Below are positions 45,892 through 55,038 of a DNA stretch of 64,000 bases, in pieces (position 1 is the stretch's first letter; each line of letters begins with the position of its first letter). The position numbers and the translations under genes are program-made. The notes under the pieces were generated by a model. The model worked only from the letters and a program-made list of their open reading frames with translations, was not told the DNA's origin and made no database searches. Origin of the DNA: Carnobacterium sp. CP1 (lineage in GTDB: Bacteria > Bacillota > Bacilli > Lactobacillales > Carnobacteriaceae); the NCBI RefSeq assembly GCF_001483965.1, contig NZ_CP010796.1, positions 496,001 through 560,000 on the forward strand. Direction: 5' to 3'.

Positions 45892-47607
45892 ATGTTAAAA
45901 CGTTTTTTTAGTTATTACCGTCCTTATAAAAAATTATTTTTAATTGATTTTTCATGTGCTGTTTTAGCTGCGGTTTTAGAATTAGCTTTTCCGATCGTCG
46001 TTAACCGCGTAATTGATGATTTATTGCCTTCAGAAAACTGGGCCTTGATCGTCACTGCATCGCTTTCGCTATTATTCTTTTATGTGATCAACACAGCGTT
46101 ACAATATGTTGTCGTATTTTTTGGGCATAAATTGGGAGTCAATATTGAAACAGATATGCGTCGAGAGCTGTATGCTCATCTACAAGGACAGCCATTCAGT
46201 TACTATGATAATAAAAAAACCGGTAAACTGATGGCTCGTTTAACCACTGATTTATTTGAGATTTCTGAGGTGGCCCACCACGGACCGGAAGATATTTTTA
46301 TTACTCTTATCACCTTGACCGGTGCTTTTATATTGATGTTGACGATTCATGTCAAATTAGCGATTGCTACCTTTATCATGATTCCTTTCATTACGATTGC
46401 ATTGGTATTTTTCAATAAAAGAATGACCCAAGTAAATACAATAATTTACCAGAACCTTGGAGAATTCAACGCAGGAATTGAAGCTTCAGTCAGCGGAATT
46501 CGTGAAGTCCAAGCTTTTGCTAACGAAGAGTATGAAGCTGGACGTTTCGAAAAACTGAATCAAGCTTATCGCAGTTCAAAAATTTTGTTCTATAAGATGA
46601 TGGGAATCAGTTCTTCTTATAATTACTTTTTAATTCGTTTGATTAATTTGTTTGCTTTATTCTTTGGTGCATTTTATACCATTCGCGGAGAAATAACGTA
46701 TGGAGATTTTGTTGGGTTTATTCTATTGGCTAATATTTTTGTGCGTCCTATCGAGAAAGTGAATACGATGATTGAAAGCTATCCAAAAGGAATTGCAGGC
46801 TTCAACCGCTTTACTGAAGAATTGGACAAAAAGCCCGCTATTCAAAATAAACCTGATGCTAAAGAGCTGCAGACGGTAAAGGGAGATATCCATTACCAAC
46901 ACGTTTCTTTTTGGTATGAAGATTCTAAAAAGGTACTAGACAATGTCAGCTTGTCTATTAAAGCAGGGGAAACCGTTGCTTTTGTCGGACCAAGCGGAGC
47001 CGGAAAAACCACACTTTGCAACTTATTGCCGCGCTTTTATGAAATCAACCAAGGAGAAATCACCATTGACGGAACAGATATCCGTGATGTTACCATGGAG
47101 TCTTTGAGAAGACAAATTGGTGTTGTTCAACAAGATGTTTTTTTATTTCCAGGCAGTATCCGCGAAAATATCAGTTATGGCAAATTAGACGCAAGCGAAA
47201 CAGAAATTAATGCAGCTGCACGGCTGGCACATTTAGATCAAGTAATTGAAAATATGCCGCAGGGCCTAGATACTGTTATCGGGGAACGCGGAGTAAAATT
47301 ATCAGGTGGGCAGAAACAACGGTTATCTATTGCGCGTATGTTTTTAAAAAATCCTCCTATTTTAATTTTAGATGAAGCTACCTCTGCTTTGGACACCGAA
47401 ACAGAACTAGGGATTCAAGAGTCTTTAAATTCTTTAGCAGAAGGACGAACGACTTTGATCATTGCTCACCGTCTAGCCACTATTAAACACGCTACGCGCA
47501 TTGTTGTCGTAAACGAAACAGGAATTGCTGAAGAAGGAAGTCATGAGGAATTAATGGCTTTAAATGGAGCTTATCGACGTTTATATGAAGCACAGTTTGC
47601 AAATTAA
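45892..47607 (+). CDS. ABC exporter half-transporter (ATP-binding/permease fusion)
   Basis: The 571-aa protein has six membrane segments in the first ~310 residues and a C-terminal ATPase domain: Walker A GPSGAGKTT (about 365-373), Q-loop, signature LSGGQKQR, Walker B ILILDEATSALD and the switch histidine in IIAHRL. It should form a homodimer or pair with another half-exporter, but none is adjacent. The substrate (lipid, drug or peptide) cannot be deduced. AAAGGGGG precedes the ATG, and a TATAAT at 45857-45862 may be its -10 box. Confidence 0.92.
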   Translation: MLKRFFSYYRPYKKLFLIDFSCAVLAAVLELAFPIVVNRVIDDLLPSENWALIVTASLSLLFFYVINTALQYVVVFFGHKLGVNIETDMRRELYAHLQGQPFSYYDNKKTGKLMARLTTDLFEISEVAHHGPEDIFITLITLTGAFILMLTIHVKLAIATFIMIPFITIALVFFNKRMTQVNTIIYQNLGEFNAGIEASVSGIREVQAFANEEYEAGRFEKLNQAYRSSKILFYKMMGISSSYNYFLIRLINLFALFFGAFYTIRGEITYGDFVGFILLANIFVRPIEKVNTMIESYPKGIAGFNRFTEELDKKPAIQNKPDAKELQTVKGDIHYQHVSFWYEDSKKVLDNVSLSIKAGETVAFVGPSGAGKTTLCNLLPRFYEINQGEITIDGTDIRDVTMESLRRQIGVVQQDVFLFPGSIRENISYGKLDASETEINAAARLAHLDQVIENMPQGLDTVIGERGVKLSGGQKQRLSIARMFLKNPPILILDEATSALDTETELGIQESLNSLAEGRTTLIIAHRLATIKHATRIVVVNETGIAEEGSHEELMALNGAYRRLYEAQFAN

Positions 47608-47709
47608 AAAAAATTAAAAAAGATAGCTTTACATGGGTTTGTTTAGTATAATCAGCTTATTAAAATAGATCTGTTGTTTTCAAAAAACCAACACGATGGA
47701 GGAGATTCG

Positions 47710-47862
47710 ATGGATAAGTATACCGTTTTAGCCGGATCGCTTATTTATGGTGCTATGCTGCTTAGTTTTTACAGCTTTTTTATTCGTTCTTTTATCCATA
47801 ATCGAAGATCCGAAAAATTAAAACGAACGCAAGCATCGCCTGCTAAGCGTTTTCCTTTCTAG
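47710..47862 (+). CDS. Small single-span membrane protein, 50 aa
   Basis: MDKYTVLAGSLIYGAMLLS... gives one membrane segment (about 6-27) followed by a basic, arginine/lysine-rich C terminus ending KRFPF, so the tail is probably cytoplasmic. A GGAGGAG site lies at good distance from ATG 47710 and a terminator follows closely, both of which support a real gene. An in-frame ATG at 47674 is less likely. I do not recognise the family. Confidence 0.65.
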   Translation: MDKYTVLAGSLIYGAMLLSFYSFFIRSFIHNRRSEKLKRTQASPAKRFPF

Positions 47863-47908
47863 ACAGTTTGCTTGCTCAACGACTGGAATAATGCTTTTTC
47901 ATCTAGCG

Positions 47909-47947
47909 ACCCAGCTGCTCTTAAATCGGAGCTGCTGGGTTTTTTAG
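47909..47947 (+). terminator. Terminator after the small membrane protein gene
   Basis: ACCCAGCTGCTC and GAGCTGCTGGGT form a stem with an 8-base loop (one mismatch), followed by TTTTTT. Confidence 0.88.
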
Positions 47948-48014
47948 TTCAACTTTATGTATACTGAAAATAGTGTACTAAAAACCGAAAATTGGGAAGA
48001 GGGGATTGGATCAG

Positions 48015-48539
48015 ATGGAACCATCAGACAGAAGAAATGAAATCGTGGCTATTTTAAAAAAAGAAAATACTCCGGTCAGTGCGACTGCTTTAGCAAAACA
48101 ATTACAAGTCAGCCGGCAAATTATTGTAGGCGATGTGGCGTTGATCCGCGCTTCAGGAGTGACCATTACAGCAACGCCTAAAGGATACGTTCTGCATAAA
48201 CTCTCCACAACTGAACAACGCTATTTAGGGCAGCTTGCTTGTGCACATACAGCTGCTGAAACTCAGCATGAACTTTATGCGGTGGTGGATAATGGAGGAG
48301 AGCTGATTGATGTCGTTGTCGAACATCCTATTTATGGTGAGTTAACGGGGCAATTAAACATTGCTTCACGTCACGATGCCGATCTATTTTTAAAAAGCAT
48401 TCATAAGACAAATGCAAATTTATTATCAGAGTTAACAGCAGGTGTTCACTTGCACACAATCGCTTGTAAAGATAAACAAACATTTATGCGGATCAAACAA
48501 CAACTGGATGAATTAGGTATTTTATATCAAGATAACTAG
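48015..48539 (+). CDS. niaR: Niacin-responsive transcription repressor NiaR
   Basis: NiaR represses NAD synthesis and niacin uptake genes when nicotinic acid is plentiful. The 174-aa protein has an N-terminal HTH_11 winged helix (about 5-60) and a C-terminal 3H domain. Residues expected to bind metal and niacin are in place: H78, E86, H145 and H147, besides H104. I start at ATG 48015, ten bases after AGAGGGG; the in-frame TTG at 48006 is too close to it. niaX with a NiaR operator follows directly, so the pair is a regulator and its target. Confidence 0.92.
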   Translation: MEPSDRRNEIVAILKKENTPVSATALAKQLQVSRQIIVGDVALIRASGVTITATPKGYVLHKLSTTEQRYLGQLACAHTAAETQHELYAVVDNGGELIDVVVEHPIYGELTGQLNIASRHDADLFLKSIHKTNANLLSELTAGVHLHTIACKDKQTFMRIKQQLDELGILYQDN

Positions 48540-48540
48540 C

Positions 48541-48572
48541 TGTCTTGACATCTCTTTTCAATGCATTATAAT
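48541..48572 (+). promoter_or_regulatory. niaX promoter, -35 box inside a NiaR core motif
   Basis: TTGACA (48545-48550), 16 bases, TATAAT (48567-48572). The bases 48541-48550 read TGTCTTGACA, identical to the core of the full NiaR operator 46 bases downstream. Confidence 0.7.
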
Positions 48573-48581
48573 ATGGTTTAT

Positions 48582-48601
48582 ACAGGTGTCTTGACACATG
48601 T
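48582..48601. promoter_or_regulatory. NiaR operator
   Basis: ACAGGTGTC-TT-GACACATGT, a near-perfect palindrome that agrees with the NiaR motif known from Firmicutes. It lies about 10 bases after the -10 box of niaX, where bound repressor would block transcription. Confidence 0.9.
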
Positions 48602-48629
48602 AAATTATAACGATGCAGGAGAGGTTTAT

Positions 48630-49205
48630 ATGCAACACGAACGTGTACAAAAGCTAACAATTTCAGCTCTATTAGTAGCAATCGGTATTTTGATTCCCAT
48701 TATTTCTCCTGTTAAAATTATTTTAGAACCGGCTTCTTTTACGTTAGGAAGCCATGTAGCTATTTTTATTGCTTTATTTATTTCACCGATGATGGCTGTC
48801 TCTGTTGCTTTAGGAACGACAGTCGGGTTTTTGATTAGCGGGTTTCCATTAGTGATCTCATTAAGAGCTTTGACCCATGTACTATTTGCTGGGGTGGGAG
48901 CTTACTGGCTGCAAAAAGACCCTGGCCTAATGAATTCTCCCATCAAAACACAACTGTATTCACTGATGATCGGTATTCTCCACGCTGTTGCAGAAGTCTT
49001 TGTTGTAGCACTCTTTTATTTTGGCGGAACTATGACGGAAGCAGATTACAGCCAAGGTTTCTTACGATCCGTATTTTTAATGGTTGGGGTGGGTACAGTT
49101 ATCCATAGTATGGTTGATTTTAGCCTGGCCCACATTGTATGGAAAGCTTTGAATACACGTCAAAGTTTTGTTGCTAAAATGACAAAGTTAAGAAATAACA
49201 ATTAA
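48630..49205 (+). CDS. niaX: Niacin ECF transporter substrate-binding subunit NiaX
   Basis: S-component membrane proteins of ECF transporters capture vitamins and dock onto a shared energising module. The 191-aa product has about six membrane segments and the ECF S-component start KLTISALLVAIGILIPII. The NiaR operator upstream and niaR as neighbour give the substrate as niacin. Start ATG 48630 has AGGAGAGG upstream; an in-frame ATG at 48561 lies in the promoter. The ECF ATPases and T component are not in the window, as expected for group II transporters. Confidence 0.9.
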   Translation: MQHERVQKLTISALLVAIGILIPIISPVKIILEPASFTLGSHVAIFIALFISPMMAVSVALGTTVGFLISGFPLVISLRALTHVLFAGVGAYWLQKDPGLMNSPIKTQLYSLMIGILHAVAEVFVVALFYFGGTMTEADYSQGFLRSVFLMVGVGTVIHSMVDFSLAHIVWKALNTRQSFVAKMTKLRNNN

Positions 49206-49286
49206 CCATTGGGATAGACTGAGTCCTTAATCGGAATGAAATAGAAAGACGCATAAGGCCTATTTTATTTTTTTAATAAGCTGTCA

Positions 49287-49321
49287 GCCCAGAAGCTAAC
49301 TAGTTGTTTCCGGGCTTTTTC
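49287..49321 (+). terminator. niaX terminator
   Basis: AGCCC-GAA pairs with TTC-GGGCT, followed by TTTTT. The -35 box of dnaG lies within its 3' half. Confidence 0.7.
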
Positions 49322-49332
49322 TGTGTTACAAT
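49304..49332 (+). promoter_or_regulatory. dnaG-rpoD promoter overlapping the niaX terminator
   Basis: TTGTTT (49304-49309), 17 bases, TACAAT (49327-49332). It leaves a ~125-base leader before dnaG. Confidence 0.55.
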
Positions 49333-49373
49333 GAATTATGTAGAGTTCTGTCTATGAATAAATGCAAATAACT

Positions 49374-49402
49374 GGGTCGCACTTCTTTATTGGGTGCGAC
49401 TC
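49374..49402 (+). other. Hairpin in the dnaG leader
   Basis: GGGTCGCAC pairs with GTGCGACTC (nine pairs, one G-U) around an 11-base loop. No T-run follows, so it is not an ordinary terminator; it may stabilise or regulate the dnaG leader. Confidence 0.55.
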
Positions 49403-49464
49403 TTAACTACTTGCGCTCATAGAGAGATGAAAGTTTTTTGTATTTGACTGAAGAGGTGAATGGC

Positions 49465-51330
49465 TTGGCAATGATGATTCCGGAAGAAACCATCAATAAA
49501 GTTAGACAAGCAACAAATATTACGGATGTTGTCAGTCAATATGTACAACTTAAAAAGAAAGGTAAGAATCTATTTGGTTTTTGTCCTTTTCATGATGAGC
49601 GAACTCCGTCGTTTTCTGTGACAGAAGAAAAACAAATTTTTCATTGTTTTAGCTGTGGTCGTGGTGGAAATGTTTTTACATTTTTAATGGAAGTGGATGG
49701 GTTAAGTTTTCCAGAAGCTGTGATTAAAACTGCTGAAATCAGCCAAATCGAGTTAGAGGAATCACTCATCAATGATCGGAACACAAATCCACAAGCAACA
49801 GATTCAAAAAAAGAGCTCCTTTTAAAAGCTCATGAAGAAAGTCTAGAACTGTTTCATCATATCCTGCTCAACACAAAAATCGGCGAGCAAGCTTTAGCCT
49901 ACTTAACCGATAGAGGGTTGACACGAGAAGTCATTGAAACATTTGGTATTGGTTTTGCACCGCGGGAACGAACTATGTTGCACCAATACTTAATTGGAAA
50001 AGATTATCAACCGACTCTATTAAAAGAATCGGGATTATTTGTTGAAAGAGATAACGGCGAATTATTGGATCGCTTTTACAATCGAATTATTTTCCCTATT
50101 CGCAATCAACAAGGAAAAGTCGTAGCTTTTTCTGGTCGTATCTTTGAAGTAGACGATCATGAAGACGGCCCTAAATATTTAAACAGTCCAGAAACTTATT
50201 TATTTAATAAACGTAATGTGTTGTTTAATTATGATAAAGCCCGAGCTGCTATTCGTCGCGAAAAAGAAGTCGTTTTGTTTGAAGGTTTTATGGACGTTAT
50301 TGCGGCTTGGCAAGCTGGAGTTCAAAATGGAGTCGCTTCAATGGGAACAAGCCTGACAAATGAGCAAATCCATATGCTGGATCGGGTTACCGATCATGTG
50401 TTGATCGCTTATGACAGTGACAATGCTGGTATTGAGGCCGCAAAACGAGCAGCTGATTTACTTTCTGAACAAACTGATTTCGATATTGAGATCCTATCGT
50501 TTTCAGAAGGAATGGATCCGGATGATTTTATTAAAGAAAACGGCGCAGCAGCATTTAAAGAACTGTTATCGCACGGACGTACGACATTGTTTGGCTTTAA
50601 AATGAGGTATTTTAGACGATCTTTGAACTTGGCCAATGAAAGTGAACGTTTAGGTTATATTGAGAAGATTTTAACAGAAATGCTAACCATTACTTCAGCA
50701 GTTGAGCGAGAAATGTATTTCAAACAATTAGCCGCTGAATTTGATGTGTCGCTGGACTCTTTGAAAGAACAATTCCAAAAATATTTTTACGAACAACGAA
50801 ATGAACGAGCTAAAGAAACGAAACGGAATACACCTAGTAGTCCTGAAATTCGTTCAACGACATTTCCGCAAGTTCAAAACCAACGGCGTAAAATTGATTC
50901 AACGGAACGTGCAGAACAATTATTGTTGAATCGCCTGTTTCATTTTGAAGAAGCTTGGATACAACTCAAAAATTTACCCAATGAATTTCATTTTGTTCAT
51001 GACGATTACCAAATGCTGTATATTTTGTATGAGAGCTTTTTAGATCATGCCCAAAGTGATACATCTATTGAAGCATTTATTGATTTTGTTAAAGAATCCA
51101 GTTTAAAAAGCAAGTTGGTTGAAATCGAACTATTGTCGGTCAGCGAAGAGATGACGGCACGAGAAATCGAGGATTACATTGATGTTATTTCTAGAAAATC
51201 TATTTTACAATCTCAGTTAAAAGAGAAGCAGGAAGCGATGACTGAAGCATCCCGAAGAGGCGATCAAGCCCAACTTCGGACATTAATGATTGAAGTCGTA
51301 AACTTATCGCGTTCATTAAAAAACAGTTGA
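49465..51330 (+). CDS. dnaG: DNA primase DnaG
   Basis: DnaG makes RNA primers at the replication fork. The zinc-binding domain shows C40, H43, C61 and C64 (CPFH...HCFSCG). The TOPRIM RNA-polymerase domain has VVLFEGFMDVIA and IAYDSDNAG, and the C-terminal helicase-binding domain follows. I prefer the TTG at 49465 (621 aa), placed seven bases after AGAGGTG; the upstream TTG at 49438 has no site and ATG 49471 is rather far. rpoD follows, as in the conserved dnaG-rpoD operon. Confidence 0.95.
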   Translation: MAMMIPEETINKVRQATNITDVVSQYVQLKKKGKNLFGFCPFHDERTPSFSVTEEKQIFHCFSCGRGGNVFTFLMEVDGLSFPEAVIKTAEISQIELEESLINDRNTNPQATDSKKELLLKAHEESLELFHHILLNTKIGEQALAYLTDRGLTREVIETFGIGFAPRERTMLHQYLIGKDYQPTLLKESGLFVERDNGELLDRFYNRIIFPIRNQQGKVVAFSGRIFEVDDHEDGPKYLNSPETYLFNKRNVLFNYDKARAAIRREKEVVLFEGFMDVIAAWQAGVQNGVASMGTSLTNEQIHMLDRVTDHVLIAYDSDNAGIEAAKRAADLLSEQTDFDIEILSFSEGMDPDDFIKENGAAAFKELLSHGRTTLFGFKMRYFRRSLNLANESERLGYIEKILTEMLTITSAVEREMYFKQLAAEFDVSLDSLKEQFQKYFYEQRNERAKETKRNTPSSPEIRSTTFPQVQNQRRKIDSTERAEQLLLNRLFHFEEAWIQLKNLPNEFHFVHDDYQMLYILYESFLDHAQSDTSIEAFIDFVKESSLKSKLVEIELLSVSEEMTAREIEDYIDVISRKSILQSQLKEKQEAMTEASRRGDQAQLRTLMIEVVNLSRSLKNS

Positions 51331-51373
51331 TTAAGTAAGAATAAAGTGAGATTGAAAAGGGAGGCATTTTTTA

Positions 51374-52489
51374 ATGGCTGAAGAAAAAAAAGGACTAACA
51401 TTATCTTATAAAGATGCGATAAAGGCATTAATTAAAGAATATAAACCAAAAGGAACCATTCATTACGATGAATTAACGAATCAATTAGCTGTTCCGTATA
51501 CATTGGATGCTGACAAAATGGACGCTTTGATCCAACAAGTGGAAGATGCCGGAATTGGCGTAGTAGGAGACGACGGCGGTCCAACAGTGCGTCAGATGCT
51601 TGCTAAAGAACGCAAAGAAGAAGCAGAAAAACCAGAAGATTTGACTGCTCCTCCAGGAGTGAAAATCAATGACCCTGTCAGAATGTATTTAAAAGAAATC
51701 GGCCGTGTCAATTTACTGACTGCCGCTGAAGAAGTTATGTTAGCTAAAAAAATTGAAGTCGGTGACCAAGAAGCGAAGCAACGGTTGGCAGAAGCTAACT
51801 TGCGTTTAGTTGTTAGTATCGCTAAGCGGTATGTTGGTCGGGGTATGCAATTCTTAGATTTAATTCAAGAAGGAAACATGGGACTAATGAAAGCTGTTGA
51901 GAAATTCGATTACACTAAAGGATTTAAATTCTCAACCTATGCCACTTGGTGGATTCGTCAAGCAATCACGCGTGCCATCGCTGACCAAGCGCGTACGATC
52001 CGAATTCCAGTACACATGGTGGAAACCATCAATAAATTGATTCGTATCCAACGTCAATTGCTGCAAGATTTAGGCAGAGAACCAACTCCTGAAGAAATTG
52101 GAGCAGAAATGGATTTGCCAACTGAAAAAGTTCGTGAAATTCTAAAAATTGCTCAAGAACCTGTTTCTTTAGAAACTCCGATTGGTGAAGAAGATGATTC
52201 ACATTTGGGCGACTTTATTGAAGACCATGATGCAACAAGTCCTGCAGAAAATGCTGCTTACGAACTATTGAAAGAACAATTAGAAGACGTATTGGACACT
52301 TTGACTGATCGTGAAGAAAATGTCTTACGGTTGCGTTTTGGGTTAGATGACGGCCGTACGAGAACATTAGAAGAAGTGGGTAAAGTGTTTGGCGTAACGA
52401 GAGAACGGATTCGTCAAATCGAAGCCAAAGCCTTACGTAAATTGCGTCATCCAAGTCGTTCAAAACAATTGAAAGACTTTTTAGAATAA
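51374..52489 (+). CDS. rpoD: RNA polymerase primary sigma factor (sigma A)
   Basis: The housekeeping sigma factor that recognises TTGACA/TATAAT promoters such as those in this window. Regions 1.2 ([11 protein letters not shown]), 2.1-2.4 (through [16 protein letters not shown]), 3 and 4.2 ([20 protein letters not shown]) are complete. At 371 aa with a short region 1.1 it is a typical Firmicutes sigma A. AAGGGAGG precedes the ATG. Confidence 0.98.
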   Translation: MAEEKKGLTLSYKDAIKALIKEYKPKGTIHYDELTNQLAVPYTLDADKMDALIQQVEDAGIGVVGDDGGPTVRQMLAKERKEEAEKPEDLTAPPGVKINDPVRMYLKEIGRVNLLTAAEEVMLAKKIEVGDQEAKQRLAEANLRLVVSIAKRYVGRGMQFLDLIQEGNMGLMKAVEKFDYTKGFKFSTYATWWIRQAITRAIADQARTIRIPVHMVETINKLIRIQRQLLQDLGREPTPEEIGAEMDLPTEKVREILKIAQEPVSLETPIGEEDDSHLGDFIEDHDATSPAENAAYELLKEQLEDVLDTLTDREENVLRLRFGLDDGRTRTLEEVGKVFGVTRERIRQIEAKALRKLRHPSRSKQLKDFLE

Positions 52490-52500
52490 ACCAAGCATCA

Positions 52501-52539
52501 AAGCCAAACAGATGGAGTCGCATTTGTTTGGCTTTTTTT
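52501..52539 (+). terminator. dnaG-rpoD terminator
   Basis: AAGCCAAACA pairs with TGTTTGGCTT around a ~16-base loop, followed by TTTTTT. Confidence 0.88.
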
Positions 52540-52619
52540 GTCGGTATTACTACAGCATACTCGCTAAAAAACTGGTATAATGAAAAAGTATGACTGAACG
52601 AACGAAGGGACGAGATACT

Positions 52620-53081
52620 ATGTTATCATTTGAAGAAAAAAAAGCTCTTTTTGAAGAGTATCCAGAATTAACAGCTGCACCGGTTTCTTTAAATCGGATC
52701 AACTACCATTTTGAAGACAGTGCAGTAGCTAAAACGATGGTAATCCGTTTTCTGCACCCTAATGGCAATGCTTTTGTTTATGCCGGTTATTTGCCTAAAG
52801 AAGAAACAGATAAAGGTTATTTATCCATCCGGGATGCGGATGAGAAGACCATTCGTGAATTAGTGGATAAAGCCATTGCTTATTTGAAAAAAACAGCTGA
52901 TGGTTATGAAGAAGGATACTCAGAATTATGGTTTGATCAAAGAGGCGATGTCTTACGATTGATTTACGATAATCCCATGTGGTCGGTGACCCTTCCTAAT
53001 GATAAAATAGAAGGAATTTTTAAAACAAAAGAAGCAGCTGAAGGGTATTTAATGGATGAGGACTTTTTTAAAGGTTCATAA
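52620..53081 (+). CDS. Conserved hypothetical protein between rpoD and trmK
   Basis: A 154-aa acidic, soluble protein without signal peptide or membrane segment. I do not recognise the family. It reads as a compact alpha/beta domain with HFEDSAVAKTMVIRFLHPNGNAFVYAG (mixed strands) and SELWFDQRGDVLRLIYDNPMW in the second half. The start ATG 52620 has AAGGGA nine bases upstream; an in-frame ATG at 52590 adds ten residues encoded by that site. It lies before trmK and the Nif3-like gene. Confidence 0.82.
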   Translation: MLSFEEKKALFEEYPELTAAPVSLNRINYHFEDSAVAKTMVIRFLHPNGNAFVYAGYLPKEETDKGYLSIRDADEKTIRELVDKAIAYLKKTADGYEEGYSELWFDQRGDVLRLIYDNPMWSVTLPNDKIEGIFKTKEAAEGYLMDEDFFKGS

Positions 53082-53134
53082 CCTTAGAAGTTTAGAATAA
53101 TTTTTATTACAAAGAAAGAAGTGACACCAACTAA

Positions 53135-53842
53135 ATGGATACAAAAAAATTGTCGTTGCGTTTAGAAAAAGCTGCTAGCTATGTACAACCCGGAGCTCGC
53201 TTAGCCGATATTGGTTCGGATCACGCCTATTTGCCTTGTGCGCTTGCTGCTGCAGGTAGAATTGAATCAGCTATTGCTGGTGAAATTATTGAAGGCCCGT
53301 TTCAAATCGCGACTAAACAAGTGGAGCGTTTAGGTTTACAAAAAATGGTCACCGTACGTTTAGGGGACGGCTTAACGATTATTGATCCAGAGAGCGATCA
53401 GCTGACAGCTATTACTATTTGCGGCATGGGTGGTGCCTTGATCGCCTCTATTTTAGAAGAAGGAAAACAGCTGAAAAAGTTAACCGGCAAAGAACGCTTG
53501 ATTTTACAGCCTAATAAAGACGAAGCAGAGTTAAGGACCTGGTTGGTAAAGCATGGTTACCAAATGATGCACGAAGCATTATTAGAAGAAAGCGGCAAAC
53601 TATATGAAATTATGGTTGCTGAAAAAGCTAACTTTCTTCCAGTCGTTGCGACCGAAGCTGATATTGCCTTTGGCTTTCACTTAAGGAAAGAAAAATCGCC
53701 GCTCTTTATTAAAAAATGGCAAAATGAATTAGCAAAAAATACACAAATTTTAGCTGATTTATCTAAGTCAGCTACTGAACAATCAGCAAAAATGAACTGC
53801 TTTAAAGCTAGAATCGATAACATTGAGGAGCTGTTAAGATGA
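53135..53842 (+). CDS. trmK: tRNA (adenine-22-N1)-methyltransferase TrmK
   Basis: TrmK methylates A22 of certain bacterial tRNAs with S-adenosylmethionine. The Rossmann motif RLADIGSDHAYLP is near residue 22, ICGMGGALI near 95 and LQPNKDEAELRTWL near 127; a C-terminal coiled-coil completes the 235-aa protein. AAGAAGTG precedes the ATG. The next gene overlaps it by four bases, a conserved pairing in Firmicutes. Confidence 0.95.
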   Translation: MDTKKLSLRLEKAASYVQPGARLADIGSDHAYLPCALAAAGRIESAIAGEIIEGPFQIATKQVERLGLQKMVTVRLGDGLTIIDPESDQLTAITICGMGGALIASILEEGKQLKKLTGKERLILQPNKDEAELRTWLVKHGYQMMHEALLEESGKLYEIMVAEKANFLPVVATEADIAFGFHLRKEKSPLFIKKWQNELAKNTQILADLSKSATEQSAKMNCFKARIDNIEELLR

Positions 53843-54963
53843 TAACGATTTACGGAAATGACTTGATCAATAAATTCGAAACATTTGCACCAAAGCACTT
53901 AGCAGAAGAGGGAGATCCAATCGGGTTAGCCATTGGGACGTTAGCTAAACCCATCAAAAAAGTGATGGTTACGTTAGACGTTCGCCCAGAAGTCGTGCAA
54001 GAAGCCATTGAACAACAAGTGGATTTGATTTTTTCTCATCATCCGCCGCTGTTTCGTCCTGCTAAAAACTTGGTAACCGATCAGCCTCAAAATAAAATGT
54101 ATGCTGAGTTATTAAAGAACGACATAGCCGTATATTCAGCTCACACGAACTTAGATGTAGCAACAAATGGAATGAATGCCTGGTTAGCGAAAGCGATTGG
54201 TTTGAACAATACCGAAATCATGTCCGTCACCAAACGCGAAAGTTACAAAAATTTAGTTGTGTTTGTGCCAGTGGAAAATCAAGAACAAGTACTAACTGCT
54301 TTAACAAAAGCAGGCGCAGGAAAAATAGGACCAAATTACCAAGATTGTTCTTATACGGTCGAAGGTACTGGACGTTTCACACCGGTAAATCAAGCCGATC
54401 CAACGATTGGACAATTGGGTCAAGCTGAAAAAGTTCATGAAGCACGAATCGAAGTAGTCTTTCCCAAAAGACTAACTGCAAAGATCGAACAGGCTTTGTT
54501 TGCATCTCATCCTTACGAAGAACCTGCATACGATATTTATACAATTGAGAACTATGTTGATGAATATGGTTTAGGACGAGTAGGGAACTTAGCGGAACCT
54601 CTTTCAGTTTCAGATTTTGCTGAAAAGATAAAAAGTGTTTTTGGCGTTACAGGGTTGCGCTATGTGACCGATGACGCGTCTCAATTCATTCACCGCGTAG
54701 CGATTTGCGGCGGAGATGGCGGAAAATTTTATCCTGCTGCTATCAAAAAAGGAGCTCAAGTATATATTACTGGAGATGTTTACTACCATACTGCTCATGA
54801 CATGTTAGCAGAAGGGTTGTCTGTCATTGACCCAGGGCACCATATTGAGAGTGTTTGCAAAGCAGAGCTGCAACAGCTCTTTACTAAATGGAGCCAAGAA
54901 ATGGATTGGGATTTAGAAATTATCCAATCTAATCTGAATACCGATCCTTATCAATTCATTTAA
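53839..54963 (+). CDS. Nif3-like dinuclear metal-centre hexameric protein
   Basis: The family has a GTP cyclohydrolase I type 2/Nif3 fold with a two-metal site and an uncertain function. Metal ligands are seen in FSHHPPLF, SAHTNLDV, GDVYYHTAHDM and DPGHHIES. At 374 aa it is the longer form, with the extra PII-like domain inserted in the middle (about 130-240), as in B. subtilis YqfO. Its ATG lies four bases inside trmK, so translation is coupled. Confidence 0.93.
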   Translation: MITIYGNDLINKFETFAPKHLAEEGDPIGLAIGTLAKPIKKVMVTLDVRPEVVQEAIEQQVDLIFSHHPPLFRPAKNLVTDQPQNKMYAELLKNDIAVYSAHTNLDVATNGMNAWLAKAIGLNNTEIMSVTKRESYKNLVVFVPVENQEQVLTALTKAGAGKIGPNYQDCSYTVEGTGRFTPVNQADPTIGQLGQAEKVHEARIEVVFPKRLTAKIEQALFASHPYEEPAYDIYTIENYVDEYGLGRVGNLAEPLSVSDFAEKIKSVFGVTGLRYVTDDASQFIHRVAICGGDGGKFYPAAIKKGAQVYITGDVYYHTAHDMLAEGLSVIDPGHHIESVCKAELQQLFTKWSQEMDWDLEIIQSNLNTDPYQFI

Positions 54964-55038
54964 TCACAATTTTGGTGTTTTTATGATAACGGATCGTACC
55001 CATTCGTTTATTTTTATTATGGAAAGGAAGTCTGTCAA

